From a virus, in IMG/VR virus record IMGVR_UViG_3300020274_000001, positions 1-64,000 of that record: a DNA stretch of 64,000 nt; one strand, written 5' to 3'. The position numbers and the translations under genes are program-made. Of this stretch, positions 18,144-27,357 are shown piece after piece (position 1 is the first letter of the stretch; each line of letters opens with the position of its first letter). Below the pieces are notes generated by a model. It did no database searches. It had not been told where the DNA came from and saw only the letters and a program-made list of their open reading frames with translations.

Positions 18144-18921
18144 TGCTATTGGAATGATGACTAACCCGCTTGTTGGGAGCCTATTGGCTAACGATAGCAA
18201 TGAATTAAACGAAGAGTTAATGCTCGCCAGAGAGGAGCAGAGAGAACATGAATTACGCCTACTCGGGACATTTCTGTTCCAAGCAGTTTTCCTTTCTCTA
18301 TGTATCCTGTTATATGAGCGATGGGAGTGGTCTCAATTCAATAACCTATACGAAGCACTCGTATTCTGGTTTACTGCGTCGTTCGCACTACAAGCAGGCT
18401 TCTACTTTATTTATCGAGCAGGATTTGAAGATTCCAATAGTCACCGTAAGAACCTACGCCGAATGAGACAATCGAACAAGCGAAGACTGTCGATGATTAA
18501 ATACCAACAAGAAAAGAAACAATTAGAGACCGTATTGGCTCAACAATTGTCCATGTTCCAGCAAACCTATTCAGAATATAATGCCGATGGCGTTATTGAT
18601 GCACAGGAGAATGCTGATTTGGGAAACAAGTTGGCCGAGATAATGTCGACATTGGCACAAGTCTCTGGAGGCGAACCCCAGCAACAACAGAGGTCTCTAA
18701 CTCCACAAGACGTAGGTCTGGGTCGAATGGACATTATGGGACTACCAATCGGCCCAAAACTGACGATTTCATCAATACCCGATGGAGGCTTGCAAGGTGG
18801 TCCAGCGTCCTTCCAAGGAGGTCCCCCGAATCAAATGTTGAATTTGCAACCAGCAGGGACCCGAGAAGAGCAAGAAATCATTCGAGCCAACCAACTGGAA
18901 GAAATAAACTCAAACGTATAA
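18127..18921 (+). CDS. Two-helix membrane protein with coiled coil and EF-hand-like loop
   Basis: 264 residues. Two membrane helices lie near residues 40-62 and 73-97. They are followed by a basic amphipathic region (about 105-125), a Gln-rich coiled coil (125-150) containing NADGVIDAQE, close to an EF-hand calcium loop though the first Asp is missing, and a Pro/Gly/Gln-rich C-terminal tail. A second in-frame ATG at 18151 is possible. It sits two genes upstream of the Arf-like GTPase, so a shared membrane-linked function is plausible. Confidence 0.65.
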   Translation: MRQKSDAIGMMTNPLVGSLLANDSNELNEELMLAREEQREHELRLLGTFLFQAVFLSLCILLYERWEWSQFNNLYEALVFWFTASFALQAGFYFIYRAGFEDSNSHRKNLRRMRQSNKRRLSMIKYQQEKKQLETVLAQQLSMFQQTYSEYNADGVIDAQENADLGNKLAEIMSTLAQVSGGEPQQQQRSLTPQDVGLGRMDIMGLPIGPKLTISSIPDGGLQGGPASFQGGPPNQMLNLQPAGTREEQEIIRANQLEEINSNV

Positions 18922-18978
18922 CCTGCGGGGCATTGACAAAGGCAGGAACGCCGTGTAAGATAAGAACGAAAGGAGGGC

Positions 18979-19197
18979 ATTGTCATCACCACGACTAATC
19001 AAAAGGCCGTTGATGCGGCAACATTCGTCGACATATTGTCGAAAACCTGCTCGATGTTGTTAGAATATCACGAAGAGTGGGGCGTTCATCATATCGAAGA
19101 GGTTACGAAATTACTATGGGTATTGTCAGATGCCACATTTGATAAAGAAAACAGTAAAGTAAAAATGGATTTCTCACCATTTCTGGGGGAAGCCTAA
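18979..19197 (+). CDS. Small acidic protein apparently using a non-standard start codon
   Basis: An open frame of about 70 codons ends at TAA 19195-19197, overlapping the next ATG. A strong Shine-Dalgarno (AAAGGAGGG, 18969-18977) precedes it, but no ATG, GTG or TTG follows in frame near the site. ATT at 18979 or ATC at 18985 would be the start. The product (AATFVDILSKTC, LLEYHEEWGVHH) looks like a normal helical protein. Without an odd start it would have to begin at a TTG well inside. Function unknown. Confidence 0.5.
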   Translation: MVITTTNQKAVDAATFVDILSKTCSMLLEYHEEWGVHHIEEVTKLLWVLSDATFDKENSKVKMDFSPFLGEA

Positions 19198-19445
19198 TGC
19201 CACTTGGGTATAGTATTTTTAGAAACAACGAAGACGAGCAAAGAGAAGCAATGGCCTCTCAACAAACTTACGCCAACGAAGGAATAACTTGGCACCTTCG
19301 CATTATGCGCTGGAAATACATCGGCTACACCGTAGTATGGTCAACGGCAACAGGATGCGCAGTAGCGATTACCGATTATTCTATCAACCTGTTTACCGAT
19401 TATAACGGTATACTTGGATGGGTTTTTACTGGCTTGTTCGGGTGA
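19197..19445 (+). CDS. Small membrane protein next to the GTPase
   Basis: 82 residues with two hydrophobic segments (about 38-60 and 68-82) and a charged N-terminus. Stop lies 4 nt before the GTPase ATG, so the two are translationally coupled. It is a candidate membrane partner of the GTPase. Confidence 0.65.
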   Translation: MPLGYSIFRNNEDEQREAMASQQTYANEGITWHLRIMRWKYIGYTVVWSTATGCAVAITDYSINLFTDYNGILGWVFTGLFG

Positions 19446-19449
19446 TTGA

Positions 19450-20163
19450 ATGGCTTCCGGAGAAATCCTCGTTGCTCACGGTATGTGGGAGGTTATCCGG
19501 AGTTCTCGTCAGTATGTTCAACATTCGGTAGGAGTCTATGGTGCGTCAATGACTGGTAAAACAACACTCGACAGGCAATTAACCACTCAAGGTGAAGTAA
19601 GACCACTCGGAGAGGATGAACGCACCCATCACCGGAAGAAGCGAGGAGGATACGTTATGCCAGAACCGACAGCCAAAAGAATCCGCAGTCAAGGGTTGAG
19701 AAGGACCGTAGTGTCAAGAGACTTAGGTGGGCACGTTGAATATCAGTCTTCTTGGCTCAAAGACATGTGGCAAAGGAAAGTTAAGACGATAGTTGTCGTT
19801 CTTGACCATCGACATTTAGAAGATGTTTCAAACACCGAAAATCAAGTTGCTTTGTCGTATCTTGTGAGTTCGCTTCGTAGTCAAACAAGACCAAAGGGCC
19901 TCGGATTAAAGCGAATACTTCAACGAAAATACATGCCTCGAAGGGTAATAATACTCATGAACAAAGCAGATATTTGGATGGATGAGGAAGCCTATGAATT
20001 ATGGGAAAAGGGGTTCATTGTTAGGCATGCAATATTCGACGCTTTCCGTCAGACCTTGTATGAATTCCAAGAAGCAAATATACCTGTTAGAGTAGACGCC
20101 TGTGCCGCTTCAATAGGTTGGAATGTCGACGATGCTATCTTCAAGGGGTTGATGGACCTTTGA
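19450..20163 (+). CDS. Arf/Sar-like small GTPase
   Basis: 237 residues. G1 P-loop GASMTGKT is at residues 31-38, G3 DLGGH at 91-95 and G4 NKAD at 171-174, each at the usual spacing for a Ras-superfamily GTPase. DLGGH is the form found in Sar1 and related to WDxGGQ of Arf, rather than DxAGQ of Ras and Rab. Between G1 and G3 is an unusual basic insert (THHRKKRGG region) where the effector loop would be. No C-terminal lipid-anchor cysteine is seen; Arf and Sar proteins attach through the N-terminus. It lies among membrane-protein genes in the virion block. I infer a role in virion membrane formation or host membrane control. The P-loop and NKxD are clear; the subfamily assignment is less certain. 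Confidence 0.8.
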   Translation: MASGEILVAHGMWEVIRSSRQYVQHSVGVYGASMTGKTTLDRQLTTQGEVRPLGEDERTHHRKKRGGYVMPEPTAKRIRSQGLRRTVVSRDLGGHVEYQSSWLKDMWQRKVKTIVVVLDHRHLEDVSNTENQVALSYLVSSLRSQTRPKGLGLKRILQRKYMPRRVIILMNKADIWMDEEAYELWEKGFIVRHAIFDAFRQTLYEFQEANIPVRVDACAASIGWNVDDAIFKGLMDL

Positions 20164-20211
20164 CCGATTCATTGATTTGCTTGTGCATGCTGGCATAGTT
20201 GAGGCGATATC

Positions 20212-20976
20212 ATGTCATTTCAAGAAGAGCGCATGTTGAAAATGATAGAACAACTTCCTCAAAACGACAGCGAGGTCGGATATAATGCTGTTATTCCTGT
20301 CGTAGAATGGGAGTTTTCTGACACAGGGGACCCAGTAAAAGACCGCAGAAGGAACATCAAAAATGCACTAAAGGCACTAAAACCAGAAAAGCGTTGGTTT
20401 GCTATTCCCGGATTTGGATTATTGCCGTTTGTAGGCGGAGCGAGATTCCGATACAGTGGTAACGCTAACAGGTGCGTTGTAACAGGTAGTGATTGCTCTG
20501 CCCTTTCTTACGGGGAATTGTGGAATATGTATCGACCAGACTTATTCACCCCATACTCAAAGGTGCTCCCCGGAGCAGGGGTTCCACTTAATGGGACATA
20601 TAGTCCCCAACACATGCAACTATACCACTTGTTGCTACAATGGGTCGAGCAGGAGGCCGCCGAAAACGACAAAGGATTCTTCAAACGAATGAAGAAGAAA
20701 GGAGTTTCCTTCATACCGATTCGCAGAGAAGAAGTAGTCCAAACAGACCCCCTTCTCAACAAATGGTCAGAGGCATTTATGGAGGCAGAGAAGGACGGTA
20801 TTCCTATTATGCACTTCAAGAATCCCGGTTGTCCTAATTGTGGGTATGGCAAAGGCCAGAACGACGTAACCTTCATGATGTTCGATAATAGGACTCTCAA
20901 TGCTACTTTTGAAAGAGCAGATACTATGGACGGTAAGGCGTATGAAACAACTTCTAAAGGAGCGCAAGTGAATTAA
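20212..20976 (+). CDS. Unknown protein with C-terminal cysteine pair
   Basis: 254 residues, soluble, with a helical charged N-terminus and a middle rich in Gly/Pro/Tyr. CPNC near residue 206 could be half of a zinc knuckle. It follows the GTPase after a 48-nt gap. No family recognised. Confidence 0.65.
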   Translation: MSFQEERMLKMIEQLPQNDSEVGYNAVIPVVEWEFSDTGDPVKDRRRNIKNALKALKPEKRWFAIPGFGLLPFVGGARFRYSGNANRCVVTGSDCSALSYGELWNMYRPDLFTPYSKVLPGAGVPLNGTYSPQHMQLYHLLLQWVEQEAAENDKGFFKRMKKKGVSFIPIRREEVVQTDPLLNKWSEAFMEAEKDGIPIMHFKNPGCPNCGYGKGQNDVTFMMFDNRTLNATFERADTMDGKAYETTSKGAQVN

Positions 20977-21001
20977 GTGTATTCTTCATCGGGTGAATTA
21001 T

Positions 21002-21706
21002 ATGGGACTATGGGGCAACAGCAATCAGACAAATAATGGATTAACACCAAGCGGTGTTAATGGCGGGCTTGCACCCGAACAGAAGCAACTTTTCCAACAA
21101 GCGGCCCAAGATTCTGGGCTTGCAGGAATAGGCATGAGTATGCTCGATAAAGCCACAGGCGGTATGAGCAACGAAAACCAAGTGCAAATGTTCTACAATC
21201 TTATGGCAACTCACCCGAATGAAGTATCTCTTTTCTTCCTACATTACCCACAATTCATCAAAGAAATATTTGAAGTATTCAGATTAATTGTCCGGCAAGA
21301 GTTGTATAGTATGTTCTCATCTGACATGATTCCACAATTCAAAGTCGACGCTACTAAGGCTGTCGAATTAGGATACTCTACCATTACACAAGAAAACATC
21401 GATGCGGCCATTGCAAAGGCCGTCCCGTTGCAACAAATGCAAGCAGAAGTCTCTCAAGCAGACATGCAAGCAATGCAACAAATCAACGCGGCAGGTATGG
21501 GAATGATGCAACAAGGCATCAACCAACAAATGAATCAGCAAATGATGCAACAGCAAATGATGCAACAGCAAATGATGCAACCGCAGAGACCCGGATTAGG
21601 AGGAGCCATAGGCGGCTTCGGTGCCTCCCTTATCCGAGGCACTCTTGGTCTGCCTCCCGCTCAACCCCAGATGGGATACCAGCAACAACAACCGCCGCAA
21701 TATTGA
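21002..21706 (+). CDS. Gln/Met-rich low-complexity protein
   Basis: 234 residues from ATG 21002 (GGGTGA five bases upstream); GTG 20993 is the alternative start. The N-terminal half is helical. The region around residues 155-200 is built of repeated QQ-M-NQQMMQQQ units and the C-terminus is Gly/Pro/Gln-rich. Such prion-like low-complexity stretches are usual in multivalent assembly or virion scaffold proteins. It precedes the 909-residue protein by 10 nt. Confidence 0.7.
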   Translation: MGLWGNSNQTNNGLTPSGVNGGLAPEQKQLFQQAAQDSGLAGIGMSMLDKATGGMSNENQVQMFYNLMATHPNEVSLFFLHYPQFIKEIFEVFRLIVRQELYSMFSSDMIPQFKVDATKAVELGYSTITQENIDAAIAKAVPLQQMQAEVSQADMQAMQQINAAGMGMMQQGINQQMNQQMMQQQMMQQQMMQPQRPGLGGAIGGFGASLIRGTLGLPPAQPQMGYQQQQPPQY

Positions 21707-21716
21707 GGCGGTATAG

Positions 21717-24446
21717 ATGGTGAAGTTTCCAGAGGTCAACGCTCGGGTTCTACCCGAATTCCCAGAGACTTCATTGCAACAACGCTGGAGGGCAAAACAA
21801 ACCGAGTCGCTTGTAGCAAGAAGGACTTGGAAGAGCGCACAGATGTCTGTTACCTCAATTTGTATACCGTTCAAAACATATCTTGTCCGAGAATTCGGAG
21901 AAGATTACATCTCGACAATGATGGGACAATTCGAAAACATCCAACTTGGCAACCCGACACAAATGAACACGGCTACTGCCATAGTGTTAGGGCCAAGTAT
22001 GCCAGATAAACCAGATAAACCAGATGCATTACCAGAAAACCCTTCTCCAGAGGAGCAGACAGAATGGTCAGAATCAATGTCAGCCTATAAGGAATCATAT
22101 GACGGCTATGTAGCCGATGTAGAGATAGCAAAGTCCTACGTTGGTATGCCACGCCCAGACGCAGAGACCGCCAACAGAATAGTTACACTCGTGCTCAAAA
22201 TGATGGAATATGGACAAGCAGTGTTCAATGCGGAGGCTGAAGCAAAGAAACTCGCTCTCGAATCTCTTATCAAAGGCGAAACTCCATCTGCCGCATTACT
22301 ACGAGCAGTTACACAGACCAACCAACGATACGATTGGGAAGCAAACAAATTCGTAAACAAACCACTCAACTTCGCAAACTACGGGATAAACAGCGATGAC
22401 CCAAGACAGTGGAACGGGACCCAACTGATGTTAGATTTACTACAACCCTTGTTCTGGCAAAGCCAGTTTGCCGCAAGCGAAGGCTTTCTTAGCACTTGGA
22501 ATAGTAGTAACTATAATAGAGCAAAATGGGAGTCAAACTTCATAATGAATTGGGCAATAGGAAAGTTCGGCATTATCAATATAGGGTTGATTGGTAGCAT
22601 TATGGCCGATGCTGGAGACAGCGTATTGGCTCGGAAATTTTACGAAGCGTTCCCGAACATAAATCTGCTAATTACATCAGCAGGCACCAGAACTGTCAAC
22701 TCTGGGGGAACAAGGTATCAACAATTGCTGGTAAAGGGCCACCAACAAGGTTGGTTTACTCCAGAGGGAAGTGGGTTTAGGAACATCGGTAAAACCATTT
22801 TATTCTACGCAAAGGCATACGGCAAGACGGCAGACCCGCTAACATTTTGGTCAACCCACGCAAAGTATCGTGTGGCATCGAGGTCAATGGGAACATACGG
22901 AACCTATGGTGAAATTACCGCAGTAGACGCATCCATTGGTGCGCCCTCTGGGTTGGCTTCTGCAATATTGATTTATCCATCTGGCACTTCCACCAACGCA
23001 CCGATGATTGCGCTCAAGCAGTATTTCCCTTATCTGATGGATGTTGAGACAGGAAACAACCCTAAGATTGACAAATACATCGAAGACAAAATCGCTGACC
23101 GCAAAATCGCAAAGGCTGGAGCCGACTTCCAGAAGTTACCGCCGTCAACACAGACGAGTTATCGCTATGTGGCAGTAACCGAAACATTACTCGCATATCC
23201 CGGCGACTTAATGTTTCCAGCAGACAACACGTTCTCTCAAGAAAACAAATTCGCTTATGCGTTTACCGGAAGAGGGGCCGAATCCGATGCCCAATTCATG
23301 CACATTAGAAATCTAATTTCGAACACCTTCATCCACAAGGGATGGGCTGGTCGTATGAGAGATGGTAGTGTTGCCAATCAATTCTATATGTTGAAGAGTC
23401 CGTTCTCCGCTCTTGAAGAGCCATCTGGTCGACCATGGCCAGACGGTAGACCGGGGTTCCAAAGGGCAGAGTATAAGGAGCCTATAACCGACCGCCCTTT
23501 TTCTTGGGCTTCCGCTACACAAGCAATGAACAAAGAGCACCGTCAAATCATTTACGGGCTACCGAGCCCACACCCGAATGCCCGAATTATTTCTACGCTC
23601 AAGATTGTTCTCGTTCCATCACATATTGATACTGCGATTCGAGAATTGTATGCTCAATTAAAGCAAATCAAGGGTAAGATGGTCCAAGCATGGGGTAACG
23701 GTAACAAACATGCCCCAGACCCAGAATGGCTCGCTTACAGTAACGCTATGATTGCTTTAACATCTGGACATTGGGTAAATGAAGGAAAGTGGTTACGAGA
23801 AGGTAACCATGCGCTTAGAGCAGACCATGACATCAATACCATGTTTTCTACCATGGGGATACCCGTCGCTGGAACTTACACTTACATTGACAAATATCAG
23901 TATAGTAGCAAAACTCCCCGGCAAAAAAGCGACCAAGAGTGGGAACTTGAGCAAGTTATGGCCGTCTTGCAGAAACACGGACTAACTGATTTGAGTGGAT
24001 TGAAGACAGTATATGAAGACGCAATCAATGACACAGACGATATTGCCGCAGTAGTCAAGAATTTCCGTAGGGCCTTCCCCGGTATCCAAGAATTGGTCAT
24101 GCCTGATGTCGCACAATTAGATGAATTGACTCCGAACCAAAGGCCATTCAACGCAAATGTGACAGGGTTTAGCCGTGGTTTAGTTGCCGCAATCCCCGGC
24201 GTGCCCGGTAATCAACAAGCATCTCATATGGTTAGAAGGGTCGCCATGAACGTCAAAGGGACCTCTGGTAAAACATATTCCTTCGGAACAGGTAGGTCAG
24301 CCTTAGATGAGTTGACCCTTACTACGAATACTCAAGAGATGGAGATAGATACAAGTGGTTCTGTTGCACCTATTCTTGCTGGAACCGCACTCGGGGCGGC
24401 GGCTTTAGGAGCGTATGCTCTAATTAGGGGGATTACTTCGAGGTAG
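21717..24446 (+). CDS. Very large unrecognised virion-type protein with C-terminal membrane anchor
   Basis: 909 residues. No catalytic motif is recognised. The body is alpha/beta with many Trp/Tyr-rich loops and a 'KPDKPDALPENPSPEEQ' linker near residues 100-120. The last 30 residues form a Gly/Ala-rich hydrophobic helix followed by a basic end, a tail anchor. It is the largest of the block after the fibre and is flanked by membrane proteins. It may be a major membrane-associated virion protein, an internal ejection protein or a packaging component; sequence alone does not decide. Confidence 0.7.
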   Translation: MVKFPEVNARVLPEFPETSLQQRWRAKQTESLVARRTWKSAQMSVTSICIPFKTYLVREFGEDYISTMMGQFENIQLGNPTQMNTATAIVLGPSMPDKPDKPDALPENPSPEEQTEWSESMSAYKESYDGYVADVEIAKSYVGMPRPDAETANRIVTLVLKMMEYGQAVFNAEAEAKKLALESLIKGETPSAALLRAVTQTNQRYDWEANKFVNKPLNFANYGINSDDPRQWNGTQLMLDLLQPLFWQSQFAASEGFLSTWNSSNYNRAKWESNFIMNWAIGKFGIINIGLIGSIMADAGDSVLARKFYEAFPNINLLITSAGTRTVNSGGTRYQQLLVKGHQQGWFTPEGSGFRNIGKTILFYAKAYGKTADPLTFWSTHAKYRVASRSMGTYGTYGEITAVDASIGAPSGLASAILIYPSGTSTNAPMIALKQYFPYLMDVETGNNPKIDKYIEDKIADRKIAKAGADFQKLPPSTQTSYRYVAVTETLLAYPGDLMFPADNTFSQENKFAYAFTGRGAESDAQFMHIRNLISNTFIHKGWAGRMRDGSVANQFYMLKSPFSALEEPSGRPWPDGRPGFQRAEYKEPITDRPFSWASATQAMNKEHRQIIYGLPSPHPNARIISTLKIVLVPSHIDTAIRELYAQLKQIKGKMVQAWGNGNKHAPDPEWLAYSNAMIALTSGHWVNEGKWLREGNHALRADHDINTMFSTMGIPVAGTYTYIDKYQYSSKTPRQKSDQEWELEQVMAVLQKHGLTDLSGLKTVYEDAINDTDDIAAVVKNFRRAFPGIQELVMPDVAQLDELTPNQRPFNANVTGFSRGLVAAIPGVPGNQQASHMVRRVAMNVKGTSGKTYSFGTGRSALDELTLTTNTQEMEIDTSGSVAPILAGTALGAAALGAYALIRGITSR

Positions 24447-24484
24447 CGACAGCCTCAAGACCTCAAACGTATTCGGGTGAAACA

Positions 24485-24937
24485 ATGGACCTCGCATCGC
24501 AGACTCAAAGACACCTCACAATGCGAGGATTTGGTTCCACGCACAATGGGTCACAGCCTCCGTATCACCCATCTAACGGCAAAGAATTCTCTTCCACTAA
24601 AGATAAATTCCCAAGTTTCGGCATGGTTGTCGCCGGAGACGCACAAAGAGTAGCCGCAGAGACCGGCGAAAAGGACACTCCACAAGACAGTGGTCTTGAC
24701 TACACAGGGCTTTCTGGTCCCTCACAACACGTTCTACGAGAGTATAAAATGTCGAACACAACTACCGGACTTGGTATTGGTTTAACGACAGGTCTTCTAC
24801 TTGTATACGCCGGACTCGACTTCCCTTATGGGAGGGAATCCATCAAGGCATTGAGGAATGTTAGACTCGACAGAGCGTTCCGCACAGCGGCACTACTTGG
24901 TGGCGGTGTGTTAGTAGCACAGAATTTGGGGGCATGA
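24485..24937 (+). CDS. Two-helix membrane protein
   Basis: 150 residues with GGGTGA five bases before the ATG. A polar His/Ser/Thr-rich N-terminal 90 residues is followed by two hydrophobic segments (about 97-113 and 130-148). The CGTATTCG half-site lies at 24468-24475, just before the start. Overlaps the next gene by the ATGATT arrangement. Probable virion membrane protein. Confidence 0.65.
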   Translation: MDLASQTQRHLTMRGFGSTHNGSQPPYHPSNGKEFSSTKDKFPSFGMVVAGDAQRVAAETGEKDTPQDSGLDYTGLSGPSQHVLREYKMSNTTTGLGIGLTTGLLLVYAGLDFPYGRESIKALRNVRLDRAFRTAALLGGGVLVAQNLGA

Positions 24938-25350
24938 TTATGGCGTATAGGACTCCACATCAATTTGGCAAGGCGAACTTACCTCCCGGTCTCGGAGAAA
25001 TCCGCATGGGAGAGACCGCAGAAGAACCAATCGAAATGGATGATTACGATTTCGAGCCCGTAGAGGACTCCATTCCTCGCACTGCTGGTATGGCAAGTGT
25101 TCCTAATCCAAAGCCAATAGGGGCCGCCAAAGTAGCCCAATTCAAGCAATTGGGCACAGCAGGTGGTCAAAAGATGTCAAACTTCTTCCAGCACCCGTTT
25201 ACCCACCTTGGCGTAGGCATCCTTGCTGGTATGTTGCTTGCTGATGTAGCCTCTGACAGATTTGTTATGCCTATCGTTAAGCATCCAGCATCAACTCTTG
25301 CTCTAACGAGCGCAGGGACTATTGGGGTCCTTTCAGTAATTAACAGGTGA
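24934..25350 (+). CDS. Two-helix membrane protein
   Basis: 138 residues, similar in plan to its upstream neighbour: an acidic Pro-rich N-terminal part, then two hydrophobic segments (about 94-108 and 118-134). The pair may be ancient paralogues. In the same operon as the 25355 gene. Confidence 0.65.
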   Translation: MIMAYRTPHQFGKANLPPGLGEIRMGETAEEPIEMDDYDFEPVEDSIPRTAGMASVPNPKPIGAAKVAQFKQLGTAGGQKMSNFFQHPFTHLGVGILAGMLLADVASDRFVMPIVKHPASTLALTSAGTIGVLSVINR

Positions 25351-25354
25351 TACA

Positions 25355-26236
25355 ATGGTAAAGGTAGGAATGTTCAATCATCAAATCTCTCGAACCTTGG
25401 GTTCCAGAGCAAGAATGACACATGTCCGCAACAACATTGCCGCACTACGGGGTTCGCCTTACGCCCCATACGAGCAAGACAGGCTCAACATGGAAGTCAA
25501 ACAGTTGGCTGGTCTGGCAGATGAATTAGACCGTAACGAAGATGGTAGGGTCAGCCTATGGGAAAGAGGAACATCTGTCGTAACTTTACCAATTCGCGCT
25601 CTACTTTACACATCAGACGAAGTTGACCCAACATACGAAGAATACCTTAGCCTGCAAGAAGGTGCCATGGGAGACATGAATGAATCACAGTCTGGTCGCA
25701 TCGAAATGCTCAACAAAGCCGTTCAAGACCGACAAAGGCTCATTGGTAACTACGAATTAGTGCTTCAACAATACAATGCTCAAGTAAAAGTTATCAAAGA
25801 CACAGAAAACGAGCAACACACAGAATTAAAGAATTTCATCGAATACATGAAGACGAAGTTACAAGACCCAACAGATGATGTTACCTTTGATGGTCAAACC
25901 TACCAAGAGGCTCTCGCTAAATATCAACGAGAGGCCGCAGTAATTACAGAGGCTAAATCCAACGTAGACACTCTTGGAGAGCAACTAAGGACGCTACAAG
26001 GACAGATTGAAGCACAAGATAAGGCCGTCAAAGACGCCGCAGTAGTTGCTGGAGTCGATGTAGAGAGTGGAGCACTCGAAGCCACAGGAGATGCAATAGG
26101 TGGATTCATTGGACCATTCATTATTGGTGGCATTGGTGCAACACTACTCCTCGGTGCCATAGCAGGTATGCGTGGCCGAACCCCACCTCGACGTGGTCGA
26201 AGAGGAAGTGCCATGGATGTATTCATGAGTCGCTAA
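25355..26236 (+). CDS. Coiled-coil membrane protein with EF-hand loop
   Basis: 293 residues, ATG preceded by AGGTGATACA. DRNEDGRVSLWE near residues 59-70 has every ligand position of an EF-hand calcium loop. A long coiled coil (about 105-235) follows, then a Gly/Ile-rich membrane segment (about 240-268) and a basic Arg/Pro tail. This resembles a spike stalk or membrane-bridging virion protein. Last gene of the virion block. Confidence 0.7.
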   Translation: MVKVGMFNHQISRTLGSRARMTHVRNNIAALRGSPYAPYEQDRLNMEVKQLAGLADELDRNEDGRVSLWERGTSVVTLPIRALLYTSDEVDPTYEEYLSLQEGAMGDMNESQSGRIEMLNKAVQDRQRLIGNYELVLQQYNAQVKVIKDTENEQHTELKNFIEYMKTKLQDPTDDVTFDGQTYQEALAKYQREAAVITEAKSNVDTLGEQLRTLQGQIEAQDKAVKDAAVVAGVDVESGALEATGDAIGGFIGPFIIGGIGATLLLGAIAGMRGRTPPRRGRRGSAMDVFMSR

Positions 26237-26249
26237 TAGGTTATCAACC

Positions 26250-26260
26250 GAATAATCTAT
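26250..26260 (+). promoter_or_regulatory. TATA-like box before the small-gene operon
   Basis: AATCTATAAAC in the 49-nt gap after the virion block, about 26-36 nt before the ATG at 26286, a spacing that would give a nearly leaderless mRNA. Confidence 0.5.
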
Positions 26261-26285
26261 AAACAACTCTCTTTTGTGCCGGGTT

Positions 26286-26762
26286 ATGGAAGATAATTCG
26301 CCAATAAAACAAGCCTTAGACAGATGGCTAAACGCTTTGAATACATTTACTCATTCTTTAGGTTTAGACGAAGACCAATCTCATACTCTTTTCAAAACAT
26401 TTGACTTGTTTGAAGATTACATGACTCTCAAGTATGGCCTGTTGCAAAACACCGGAAACATGAGTTTCGCAGTTGCATCGGAAATACCGGTTACCGGGGA
26501 TTCGAACCCCCTAAATGGTCAAGAAGACTCTACTAAGGAAGAAGAAACGACTAAGAACATGTTCCAAAAGGAGTCCGGCTTACAAACCGGAGCATTAGAT
26601 ACCACCTGTTCCATTGGAAAGTGGAAAGGACAAACCTTCCGAGAGATGTTAGAATCTCCCGAAGGAGAGAGCGCAGTAAGAGTCATTGCTATGTCTCAAT
26701 TGCCATCAGCAAAGACGGCTAAGATAGTCGTCAATTATCACGACGGAGTTGCCCAAGAATGA
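26286..26762 (+). CDS. Unknown acidic protein, first gene of the middle operon
   Basis: 158 residues from ATG 26286, following a TATA-like box. Helical N-terminal half; the C-terminal part contains 'GKWKGQTFREMLESPEG', a segment resembling the small exonuclease-associated or zinc-lacking 'GKYKG' motif seen in some phage DNA-processing proteins, but this is weak. Ends by ATGA overlap with the next gene. Confidence 0.6.
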   Translation: MEDNSPIKQALDRWLNALNTFTHSLGLDEDQSHTLFKTFDLFEDYMTLKYGLLQNTGNMSFAVASEIPVTGDSNPLNGQEDSTKEEETTKNMFQKESGLQTGALDTTCSIGKWKGQTFREMLESPEGESAVRVIAMSQLPSAKTAKIVVNYHDGVAQE

Positions 26763-26968
26763 GAGAATCAAAAGGAAAGACTCATGTGAAAGCACACTGC
26801 AAGGTATGCGGACACATATCCCCCGCAACAGTATACACCGAGAATGGTGTCTTAACATTAATTCACATACAATGCTATGAGCACGCTGATTATCTTTTGA
26901 ATAAGATAAAATTCGGGCCTATGAGGAAAGGACAACAAGAATTGAAGGTGGAACATCATGGATACTAA
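26759..26968 (+). CDS. Small zinc-finger-like protein
   Basis: 69 residues. Residues His, CKVC and a later Cys-x-x-His give a possible zinc site. Translationally coupled on both sides (overlap 4 nt upstream, 11 nt downstream). Confidence 0.6.
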   Translation: MRESKGKTHVKAHCKVCGHISPATVYTENGVLTLIHIQCYEHADYLLNKIKFGPMRKGQQELKVEHHGY

Positions 26969-27107
26969 TTGTCTTGTTGGCATAGTTGGAGTGATTATAT
27001 TATATCTTCTGGGTCGAATAATATACCCAGACGAGAGTAATCACAAGACATCATTAATCAATTACGGAGAAGCGGTGGGACAGGTATACGGGAGCGAAGA
27101 AGAATGA
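26958..27107 (+). CDS. 49-residue single-pass membrane peptide
   Basis: An N-terminal hydrophobic helix (LVGIVGVIILYLLGRII region) and an acidic tail. GGTGGAAC upstream acts as ribosome site. Overlaps both neighbours. Confidence 0.65.
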   Translation: MDTNCLVGIVGVIILYLLGRIIYPDESNHKTSLINYGEAVGQVYGSEEE

Positions 27108-27214
27108 CCGACGAAGAAGTATTAGAATTCATTAGATGGGCTGAAAAGACACACCCAGCATATCTCAACAACCTCAAAGACGGCTACCGTCGATTCAAGG
27201 AGGCTTCACAATGA
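27104..27214 (+). CDS. 36-residue helical microprotein
   Basis: ATGA overlaps at both ends support translation by coupling. Charged and helical; no motif. Confidence 0.5.
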   Translation: MTDEEVLEFIRWAEKTHPAYLNNLKDGYRRFKEASQ

Positions 27215-27357
27215 CATTCGTCATTGAGTGTCATTCAGAAGCAACAGGTTGGCTACCATATGCAAGAGCCGATAATATCGAAGAAGCCCGTATGAAGGCC
27301 GCCAATGCCTTCATTAAGACACGGCACACCGTCGTGCGTATCAAGGAGACGAGATGA
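27211..27357 (+). CDS. 48-residue alpha/beta microprotein
   Basis: CAAGGAGG sits 6-12 nt before the ATG. A strand-helix-strand pattern with 'DNIEEARMKAANAF' in the helix resembles small phage proteins of the double-stranded beta-alpha-beta type. Overlaps both neighbours. Confidence 0.55.
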   Translation: MTFVIECHSEATGWLPYARADNIEEARMKAANAFIKTRHTVVRIKETR

